A DNA stretch of 64,000 nt. Source: an uncultured Opitutales bacterium. Lineage in GTDB: Bacteria; Verrucomicrobiota; Verrucomicrobiia; Opitutales; Intestinicryptomonadaceae. Shown piece after piece: positions 17,143 through 23,524 of the stretch. The DNA lies in NCBI GenBank assembly GCA_900548275.1, contig URJY01000001.1, positions 124,001 to 188,000 on the forward strand. Direction: 5' to 3'. The translations under genes were made by a program, and so were the position numbers. The notes beneath the pieces were generated by a model. It worked only from the letters and a program-made list of their open reading frames with translations. It was not told where the DNA came from and did no database searches. Every line of letters starts with the position of its first letter. The first letter of the stretch is position 1.

Positions 17143-18380
17143 ATATTTTCGAGACAATAGGGCCGTTCTTCGACGTAAAGAATGCCGAAAACGCTTCGCT
17201 CGTTAACGATAAATATCCGTGCTTGTTGCGGAAACAATCTAATGAGCAAACATACCGCGACACCCATTATGCCAACCTAAAAAGCGCATATCAGAAGTCG
17301 AAATTCGAACTTTCGAAGGTTTCCGAAATGGTCGATATTGCGGCAGACGGCGGCGATTTTTTTGTCGGCAGATTGAAGTCGCCTCTCGCCATAAATATGT
17401 GCGGCGGAGTTGTGGAAAACGGCGGAATAAATCTCGACCGCAATAGCGGTATCGTCTTTATATCGGGCAGTGCGCTTAAGGGGTGCGCCCGACGTTTTGC
17501 CGTGCTTTCAGCCCGCGAAACCGCCGATGAATCGGTTCGTATAAATATCGTCAAGCGTGCTGCGTTGGTCTTCGGTTTCAGTAAAAATGATTTCGAGAAT
17601 AGCGGAAAGAACGGCTACGGCGATTTCTGTTATGCACTGGATTCGAGCGAAATCGCTCAAACCGTCTATAAAGAACTCACAAAGGAGGTAAAGGGAGATG
17701 GCTTTGCCGGTTGTATAGCGTTTCTGCCCGCTTATCCTAAAGGTAATAAGCCCCTTCTTGATACCGACATAGTCAACTGTCATCACACGCGCTATTATAG
17801 CGGAAAATCTCAAAAGGCGGACGATAACGAACAGCCCGTTCCGATAAAATTTATAACGGTTCGTTCGGGAACGTTCGCATTCTGCCTGCGTAGACTGCGT
17901 TCCGCCGACGCATCCTGTTTGGATTCCGCACTCGAATGGCTTAAGGGCGGTTTGTCTTGCGGTATAGGCGCGAAAACAGCCGCAGGCTACGGAATTTTCG
18001 GCGACTTCGAAGAGGAATCGTATAAAAAACCAATGAAAGCCGACTCGGAACGCAGAAAACGCGAACTTGCCGAAGCCGAGGAAAAGCTGGCTGCCTCCGA
18101 ACGCAAGCGACTGAAGGCTGAAGCCGAAAAGAATATGTCTCCGGAAGAGTTGGCGGCTACCAAAAAGGCAAATACAATCGGCGACGGCGATTTCAAAAAG
18201 TTCGGCAAACTTTCGACCGCAGAAAAACGCATATTGATTCTCGCCATAGAAAAGCGACCCGAAAAATGGCAAAAATTCGGCGGATACCTTAATTCTATGA
18301 CGGGCGATAAATTGCGCGAACGGCAAAATCTGATTAAATCGATTACCGATTTTGCTAAAAATATGAATGTGGAAATTTGA
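17139..18380 (+). CDS. cmr6: Cmr6, RAMP subunit with an unusual C-terminal extension
   Basis: Cmr6 caps the Cas7 filament at the crRNA 3' side. The start at 17139 overlaps the cmr5 stop (ATGA) and gives 413 residues. The RAMP core has VFISGSALKGCARRF, a short helix region, and the C-terminal glycine-rich motif GLSCGIGAKTAAGYGIF at about residues 265-285. From about residue 290 there is a charged segment with heptad-like pattern (SERRKRELAEAEEKLAASER) followed by a ~60-residue tail rich in Lys. Most Cmr6 proteins end soon after the glycine-rich loop, so this ~120-residue tail is additional and of unknown role. Confidence 0.9.
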   Translation: MNIFETIGPFFDVKNAENASLVNDKYPCLLRKQSNEQTYRDTHYANLKSAYQKSKFELSKVSEMVDIAADGGDFFVGRLKSPLAINMCGGVVENGGINLDRNSGIVFISGSALKGCARRFAVLSARETADESVRINIVKRAALVFGFSKNDFENSGKNGYGDFCYALDSSEIAQTVYKELTKEVKGDGFAGCIAFLPAYPKGNKPLLDTDIVNCHHTRYYSGKSQKADDNEQPVPIKFITVRSGTFAFCLRRLRSADASCLDSALEWLKGGLSCGIGAKTAAGYGIFGDFEEESYKKPMKADSERRKRELAEAEEKLAASERKRLKAEAEKNMSPEELAATKKANTIGDGDFKKFGKLSTAEKRILILAIEKRPEKWQKFGGYLNSMTGDKLRERQNLIKSITDFAKNMNVEI

Positions 18381-18384
18381 CAAT

Positions 18385-19212
18385 ATGAAATCCGGCAAGC
18401 GTACATATAATTTCACGACACCCGCCATAATATCCGGTGCCACCCAAAAAAATCATTCGGCCGAACTTCGGGGAGCGTCGATACGCGGGGCGTTGCGTTG
18501 GTGGTTCAGACTTATTGCCGCGTCGGAAGGAGATGTCCGAAACCTCGAGAGCGACATTTTCGGATGCGCACATCCCGAACCAAAGGCTTCGAAACTCAGA
18601 GTGCGAATTACCGAAGACAACACGAAATCCGAGGCTATCGGCGACAAGTACAAGCGTTCGCTTTATATTCTGTGGGCGATGAGAAACTCGTTTCGGGAGT
18701 GGTTGAAACCCGACGGTACATTCTCGCTTGATTTCGATTTGGTTCGCAATACGGAACGAGATGCTCGGGCTGTTAGTCTATTGAAAACCGCCCTCGACGC
18801 ATTCGGACTTTTCGGCACTCTCGGCACGGCATCGCGAAAGTGTATGGGCAGCCTACAGGAAACGAAGTATTCCGATATGACAATGGCTCAAATTGTCGAT
18901 TTACCAATAGTTCACACACTCCAGAAAGCGGATAATTGCGAAGTGTTTTTTTCAAAAAAAGCCTTTAATACTTGCGACGAAGGACTTTCCTATTTTACCG
19001 AGGTTTTGCGCGGACTTAACGACAAATTGCGTTGGCATAAACGCGGTGCGAATTTTGGCTCGCGGATAACGTGGCCGTTTGTCGCAAAGGTTCTAAAGGC
19101 AAAGGAGGGGTACTTTATTGCAGTTTGTGTATTCGCCGATTTGATGCCGCAAAAAGTGGCGGGAGATTTTGCCGTGCTTGTTCGGAGTTTACGCGAGGCT
19201 TTCAATGAATAA
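18385..19212 (+). CDS. cmr1: Cmr1, RAMP subunit of the type III-B complex
   Basis: Cmr1 (Cas7 group) sits at the crRNA 3' end of the complex. The 275-residue protein has the family N terminus YNFTTPAIISGATQ, then ELRGASIRGALRWWFR and the FGCAHPE loop; a second RAMP-like FGTLGTASRKCMGS segment follows. The start could instead be at 18367, which overlaps cmr6 by 14 bases; neither has a strong Shine-Dalgarno. In many cmr operons cmr1 comes first, but here it is last, directly before the CRISPR leader. Confidence 0.88.
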   Translation: MKSGKRTYNFTTPAIISGATQKNHSAELRGASIRGALRWWFRLIAASEGDVRNLESDIFGCAHPEPKASKLRVRITEDNTKSEAIGDKYKRSLYILWAMRNSFREWLKPDGTFSLDFDLVRNTERDARAVSLLKTALDAFGLFGTLGTASRKCMGSLQETKYSDMTMAQIVDLPIVHTLQKADNCEVFFSKKAFNTCDEGLSYFTEVLRGLNDKLRWHKRGANFGSRITWPFVAKVLKAKEGYFIAVCVFADLMPQKVAGDFAVLVRSLREAFNE

Positions 19213-19365
19213 TTTTCACCGTCGAAAAGTTTGACATTGCCGGTAAAAATCCGCTATTTTCGCGCTAAAGTTTCGAATTTTGTGCGTAAAAGGACATAAA
19301 CGTTGACCTTTAAAATGTACCAAATGCATTTAACGACTTGTCGATTATGCGGTTGTGTAAATGAG
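19213..19365 (+). promoter_or_regulatory. CRISPR leader with promoter
   Basis: This AT-rich 153-base stretch lies between cmr1 and the first repeat. TTGACA (19231-19236) and TATTTT (19255-19260), spaced by 18 bases, form a plausible promoter reading into the array. A second -35-like TTGACC is at 19303. The leader position agrees with the degenerate repeat at the far (right) end, so the array is read on the plus strand. Confidence 0.65.
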
Positions 19366-19920
19366 ATTCGAAACCTCTCAGGCCGACAGGCATCGAAAAC
19401 TATGCAAAGTTGGTCAACCGAAAGACCAAGATTCGAAACCTCTCAGGCCGACAGGCATCGAAAACGACTTGTCGAGCTTGTAGCTCGCCGACAAAATTCG
19501 AAACCTCTCAGGCCGACAGGCATCGAAAACTATCATATCGAACGGGAGCAAGCGCAAATTATTCGAAACCTCTCAGTCCGACAGGCATCGAAAACTCCAG
19601 CGACAAATCCAGCGAGTCGCCCACGATTCGAAACCTCTCAGGCCGACAGGCATCGAAAACCTTACGCGTTCAATCAAACTTTGCCTTTTAATTCGAAACC
19701 TCTCAGGCCGACAGACATCGAAAACTAGACGACGGCGAGGTTGCGCGTAGACCAGATTCGAAACCTCTCAGGCCGACAGGCATCGAAAACACGAACGTTC
19801 AACTCCGCGCAAAAATATCGATTCGAAACCACTCAAGCCGACAGGCATCGGAAACTTGCCGATTTCGCGCCCGTCGGTAAGTCTCATTCGAAACCTCTTA
19901 ACTCGAAAGTAACCTAAATT
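19366..19920 (+). CRISPR. CRISPR array, nine 35-base repeats and eight 30-base spacers
   Basis: The consensus repeat starts ATTCGAAACCTCTCAGGCCG and ends GGCATCGAAAAC (35 bases). Repeats begin at 19366, 19431, 19496, 19561, 19626, 19691, 19756, 19821 and 19886, a strict 65-base period. Repeats 4 and 6 have one change each, repeat 8 has three, and repeat 9 is degenerate after its first half, which marks the trailer end. All eight spacers are exactly 30 bases, shorter and more uniform than is usual for type III. Spacer 1 (19401-19430) equals bases 15285-15314 of cmr3. I found no full-length match for the other spacers by eye, but I could not search systematically. Confidence 0.97.
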
Positions 19921-19931
19921 CAAAATACAAA

Positions 19932-19962
19932 AAAGCCCGATATCATTCCGATATCGGGCTTT
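19932..19962. terminator. Bidirectional terminator between the array and card1
   Basis: AAAGCCCGATATC (19932-19944) and GATATCGGGCTTT (19950-19962) form a perfect 13-bp stem with a 5-base loop. A runs on the left and T-rich sequence on the right allow it to end both the array transcript and the minus-strand card1 transcript. Confidence 0.85.
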
Positions 19963-19981
19963 GGCTTTTATTCTGTGTTTT

Positions 19982-21133
19982 CTATTCCCAACACCACCTG
20001 TTGTCGGGATATTTTAATTCTTCCACTTCTCTTCCTTTTATGACATCAATTCCGAGTGCGGCGGCGGCGCGTTCAAAGTTTTCCCTGTTCTTTGCGTATG
20101 CGTTAAAATTGAATACGCAGAGCAGTTTTTTAGACATCACGCTGCCGATGGAATTTGCGCGTCCCTCGAATTCGTAAAGGTGCGGCAGAAGTCTCTCGTA
20201 GGAAAAGCTGCGTTTCATCGAGAAAATAAACGGCACAACGCTGCCTTCTTGCAGGGCTATTATGTCTTCTTCCATATTGTTGCTTACTGCCGACCAACAA
20301 ATGTCCTTGAACAGACCGCTTTTGTTTATTCTACTTGCAACGTATACTTCCCACCACATCCCCTGATAGAATTGCTTTACATCGGCGATTCTCGGGTTGA
20401 GGTTGTCCATATACGAAAGGTATTTGCCATCCGAACTTTGCTGCGCAAGCCCCGACTCGCACATAGCCTTGACTATTTCAGGCTGTATCTCGTTCAGCTT
20501 TTCCAGAAACACGGCGCAATACGGGTCTTTCTCGTCGTCTTTTTCGGGGGCAATGGGTTTTCTTTCCTTTGAAAAATATTTGAAGAGAAGTTCGGCGGCG
20601 TGTACATATCGTTTCCACGATTTTCCCCTGTTGAGGGTAGAGCCATTGTTTGCAAGAACAATTAAATCGAGCAGATTCGGGATGTTTTTAATCTCGTCTG
20701 CGAAAGAATCTTCCCCGATTCTTTTCACGTTGTCGCCGAATCTGCAAAGATACTGTATTCGGTTTTTCTCCACATAAATTATCGCGCCGTTCGAGAGCTT
20801 TGATTTCATAGCTCCAATCATTGCGCCGAAACTCATCGGTTTTGTTCCGCCCGAGATGTTGACGATGCAGCAAAAGTCTTTCGTGTTTTCTGACAGTATC
20901 TCCATAATGATACTTTCCATTTCCTTTGTATCGGGACTTTCCGAGTCGGCATTTTTGCATTCGACAGTACATCCTTTCCCGAGCAATTTTTCGATTGCCA
21001 ATTTTAGGCGGTGGTGGCTCGAGGGATATCCTCCGATAATATTGACCACTTTTTGTGGCTTCAATACCAGCACGGGTATGAAATTCGGCATATTTTGTGC
21101 CGATATTATGTTTATCAAGCATATATTGTTCAT
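19982..21133 (-). CDS. Card1/Can2-like CARF nuclease (DUF1887 family), possibly with altered active site
   Basis: The 383-residue protein has an N-terminal CARF domain ending in the sensor motif VNISGGTKPMSFGAM. A helical linker follows, then a C-terminal PD-(D/E)xK-type domain with FYQGMWWEVYVASRI, NNMEEDIIALQEG and a final strand PFIFSMKRS. This matches Card1/Can2, which senses cyclic tetra-adenylate and cuts nucleic acid. In the family the last strand usually reads ECK; here it reads SMK, so one acidic ligand seems replaced while the Lys is kept. The start at 21133 is chosen for the GGAG 6-7 bases upstream; an in-frame ATG lies at 21145. It follows the Crn2-like gene with a 2-base gap. Confidence 0.82.
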   Translation of the reverse strand: MNNICLINIISAQNMPNFIPVLVLKPQKVVNIIGGYPSSHHRLKLAIEKLLGKGCTVECKNADSESPDTKEMESIIMEILSENTKDFCCIVNISGGTKPMSFGAMIGAMKSKLSNGAIIYVEKNRIQYLCRFGDNVKRIGEDSFADEIKNIPNLLDLIVLANNGSTLNRGKSWKRYVHAAELLFKYFSKERKPIAPEKDDEKDPYCAVFLEKLNEIQPEIVKAMCESGLAQQSSDGKYLSYMDNLNPRIADVKQFYQGMWWEVYVASRINKSGLFKDICWSAVSNNMEEDIIALQEGSVVPFIFSMKRSFSYERLLPHLYEFEGRANSIGSVMSKKLLCVFNFNAYAKNRENFERAAAALGIDVIKGREVEELKYPDNRWCWE

Positions 21134-21135
21134 AT

Positions 21136-21522
21136 TTATCTCCATTCCAATTTTAAGATTGACCAAGATGTTATTTCTTCGGGCGTTACTTCGTGTGCGA
21201 TTTGCGGGCGAAAGCTTTCGCGATAGTTGGGTGAAAGAACGTAGCATTCCGAAAATTCGATGCCATCGAAGATTGGCAGTTTGTTTGACGACAGTCCAAG
21301 AGGTCTGCGGCTGTCGAACTTTGAAGCGTCTAAGCCCAATATTTCGGCGGCGGCAACAGCGGTGTTGGTATGTCCCCAAAACGAATGTACGTTTGCGCGG
21401 GCAAGTTCGCCGCGTAATTCGTCCAACGTTATAGGGCAAATCGACACTTCGCGTCTGACCAACGTCAAAGAAAACGAGTTTCCCAAAAGTATGTTTTTTT
21501 GTTCGATGTTGTCAACACTCAT
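21136..21522 (-). CDS. Crn2 / AcrIII-1-like ring nuclease (DUF1874 family)
   Basis: The 128-residue protein has the fold pattern of the STIV B116 / DUF1874 family. It starts with an N-terminal strand ILLGNSFSLTLV (NAFSxNML in viral AcrIII-1). The family His follows in HSFWGHTNTAVAAAEILGL (His51, near His47 of AcrIII-1). The C terminus EVTPEEITSWSILKLEW corresponds to the family ending (LTLEEI...). AcrIII-1 and its host homologue Crn2 break down cyclic tetra-adenylate. The gene is directly upstream of the CARF nuclease in the same operon, which fits a role in switching off the response. The call is from motif reading only. Confidence 0.68.
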   Translation of the reverse strand: MSVDNIEQKNILLGNSFSLTLVRREVSICPITLDELRGELARANVHSFWGHTNTAVAAAEILGLDASKFDSRRPLGLSSNKLPIFDGIEFSECYVLSPNYRESFRPQIAHEVTPEEITSWSILKLEWR

Positions 21523-21580
21523 ATATACATTATTGGGGCTTTTTTCGGCGGTTGAAAATGTGCCCCGATTTGTTTTTTTA

Positions 21581-21971
21581 TCAAAATTTGGTTTCCTCAA
21601 CCCCGAAACACATTTCGTTGTATTCGGTTTCCAATTTGGCTGCGTTTTTACGTGCGACGGCCGCCGCAGGGGTATCGTTGAATTTCGTGATAAGATCTAC
21701 TCCGTAAATATCGATTCCTACCATTGCAATCCCGACCGGAATTGCAATCGGAAGCGCGACGTTCGATATGCAAACGGCGAATACAACGGTGGTAGCTGCG
21801 GATACGCCAAGTTGTAGATTGTTTTTTGTCTTCGGAATGTTCGTCGGTTATTGAGGCGAGAGATGCTTGTGTGTTGTCCATCTCTTCGCGGGACTTTGTG
21901 GGTGTCGTGGCGCATCCGCAAAGCATAAATGCCATCGCCGATATTGCGCAGGTAATTGCGAGTTTCTTCAT
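21581..21971 (-). pseudogene. Frameshifted small lipoprotein with membrane segment, first in the crn2-card1 group
   Basis: The ATG at 21971 starts a lipoprotein signal (MKKLAITCAISAMAFMLCGC) and a charged linker (REEMDNTQASLASITDEHSE). At a run of six A residues (plus-strand T run 21823-21828) the frame must shift by one base to continue. The continued frame reads a long hydrophobic segment, VSAATTVVFAVCISNVALPI and beyond, then a charged tail ending EMCFGVEETKF with a stop at 21581. Without the shift the product becomes an Arg-rich tail that does not look like protein. One extra A would explain it: a mutation, a sequencing error or a slippery site. It is 58 bases upstream of the Crn2-like gene on the same strand. 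No family recognised. Confidence 0.6.
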
Positions 21972-22104
21972 AGCTATATTATTCGAAATTGTGGTCGTTT
22001 TCTTCCCTTCGAAGTTTTTTCTCTCGTTTGCTGCGTCGGTTCTTTCTTTCGTGATTGCTTTTTTTTTTCATTGCCGCGATAATCGGACTCCTTTTTTTCT
22101 TAAT

Positions 22105-22130
22105 CAAGTTCGTTAACGTTATTTAACGTT
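22105..22130 (-). promoter_or_regulatory. Palindromic operator-like motif, copy 2 (upstream of the NE0113 CARF gene)
   Basis: On the minus strand these 26 bases match copy 1 (12898-12923) at 25 positions, including the inverted repeat AACGTTA-AA-TAACGTT. The site lies 57 bases upstream of the NE0113-type gene and 134 bases from the start of the divergent lipoprotein gene, so it could serve both directions. Confidence 0.65.
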
Positions 22131-22186
22131 GCGGGATGAATATGTTTTTTTCTTGAACGCAATTTTGACACGGATAAAAGGAGGAT

Positions 22187-23182
22187 ATGCAAAAAGAAAT
22201 TGTCTTGTATTCTATTGTAGGTATGTCGCCTGCCGTTTTGACCGAGACGGTTTGGGCTTTGGCGGCAAAGAAACCCTCCGTAGTTCCCGACGAAATAACC
22301 GTTTTTACTACAAAGCCGTGTGCCGAAAAACTTGAAGATTTTTGTTTCGGAAAAAATAAAAGATGGGACGAGTTGAAGGAAAATATCCGAAAAAAATACA
22401 AAATAGACGTTTCCGAAAAACTGTGTTTCAGTCGTGAGAAAATAAGGATAATTTGCAATACCCGTTGCGAGCCTCTCTCCGATATAAGGGACGATTACGA
22501 CAATCGGGTAATGCTTGAATTTTTCCGTCACGAAATGTATACGGACTATTCGAATCCGAGTCGTGTTTGTATCGCCTCTATTGCAGGGGGGCGTAAAACG
22601 ATGGGGGCAATGCTCCACACCGTAGCTTCCGTCCTCGGACGCGAAGGCGACAAAATCTGTCACGTTTTGGCGAACGACGAAATAGTATGCAAACACGCCG
22701 ATTTTGCATTTCCGGACTGCAAACTCAAAGGCGGCAAGAGTATTTCCGCAAAGGAGGCGGGCTTGATTCTTGCCGATGTTCCATTCGTCGGAATGGGCAG
22801 TATGCTTGCGGGGCTCGGCATTTCCCCGAATGAAGGTTTCTCGAGAATACAAATGTCGCTTGCCGACAAAATGCGTAAAGATTCGCTGAGCGTCGTACTC
22901 AAATCGGACAGCTCTACGTTGATTATAAAAAAAGACGGAGTGGAATTTGCCTCTAAGAATATGAATTCCGAGTCGATGGAATATTTACGTTCCTGCTATG
23001 ACGCGGTAAAGAAAGGCTTACCGAAACCGGACTTCAAGGCCGAAAATAACGCAAGAACATTCCTGACTAATTTACGCAAAGAACTGAAGAAAAAAGGCTT
23101 TTCTTCCGAGCAGTGCAGCTATGTGCTTCCATACAGACAGGAAAACGCCAAAATTGCGCCCGAGAACATAACGCTTGAATAA
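22187..23182 (+). CDS. NE0113-type CARF protein (CRISPR-associated ring-nuclease/Csm6-like family)
   Basis: The 331-residue protein starts with the family signature VLYSIVGMSPAVLTETVWAL and carries the CARF sensor loop ASIAGGRKTMGAML near residues 130-143, both typical of the Cas_NE0113 family (PF09623). This family is often annotated as Csm6-type ring nuclease. I see no HEPN motif (RxxxxH) in the C-terminal part, so a cOA-degrading or signalling role is more likely than RNase activity. The C-terminal region from about residue 230 is Lys-rich and may be a DNA- or RNA-binding domain. A strong Shine-Dalgarno (AAAGGAGG) precedes the ATG at 22187. It closes the CRISPR island. Confidence 0.78.
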   Translation: MQKEIVLYSIVGMSPAVLTETVWALAAKKPSVVPDEITVFTTKPCAEKLEDFCFGKNKRWDELKENIRKKYKIDVSEKLCFSREKIRIICNTRCEPLSDIRDDYDNRVMLEFFRHEMYTDYSNPSRVCIASIAGGRKTMGAMLHTVASVLGREGDKICHVLANDEIVCKHADFAFPDCKLKGGKSISAKEAGLILADVPFVGMGSMLAGLGISPNEGFSRIQMSLADKMRKDSLSVVLKSDSSTLIIKKDGVEFASKNMNSESMEYLRSCYDAVKKGLPKPDFKAENNARTFLTNLRKELKKKGFSSEQCSYVLPYRQENAKIAPENITLE

Positions 23183-23237
23183 GCCAACGATGCTCGCCGA
23201 AGCTTGCGAGTCCGACATTCTCGAGTTGTTGTAACGT

Positions 23238-23480
23238 TTAACCGCGCCTGTAGCGGAGGGCTTCGTAGAGGAATATCGAGGCGGCTATGTTTACGTTCAT
23301 ACTGTCCGAGATTCCGTGCATCGGGATTTTTACCGTTTCGTCGAGCAGTCCGTTCCAGTCTTCGCCGAGCCCCGTCGACTCCGCGCCAACCACAATCGCG
23401 CAAGGCTTCGACATATCCGTTTGCCACAGGGATTTTTCCGCCCGCAAATGATATTTGAACTGTCTCTCGTAAATGGGACA
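23238..23480 (-). pseudogene. C-terminal remnant of an SpoU/TrmH-family RNA 2'-O-methyltransferase
   Basis: About 80 codons remain, with the SAM-knot motifs of SpoU enzymes: AIVVGAESTGLGEDW and IPMHGISDSMNVNIAASIF, ending YEALRYRRG. Complete enzymes have at least 150 residues, so the N-terminal part is missing. The frame runs back without an ATG into the glmS terminator at 23487-23507, so the deletion point lies at the glmS side. It is probably not functional. Confidence 0.7.
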
Positions 23481-23507
23481 AAAAAAGGCTCGGCGGTCTG
23501 CCGAGCC
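23480..23507 (-). terminator. Rho-independent terminator of glmS
   Basis: On the minus strand GGCTCGGC and GCCGAGCC (plus 23500-23507 and 23487-23494) form an 8-bp stem with a 5-base loop, followed by seven T residues (plus-strand A run 23480-23486). It begins 18 bases after the glmS stop. Confidence 0.88.
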
Positions 23508-23524
23508 AGAAAGTTTTTTTGTAT

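Noticed and set aside
19856..19885. Spacer 8 matching the glmS region near 24050
   Set aside because: Only a stretch of about 16 of 17 bases agrees (GATTTCGCGCCC-TCGG type); the rest differs, which is expected from the common codon pattern.
12898..22130. Transposon with terminal inverted repeats enclosing the CRISPR island
   Set aside because: The repeats are inverted, but there is no transposase and no target duplication, and each copy is itself palindromic and promoter-proximal, so an operator is preferred.
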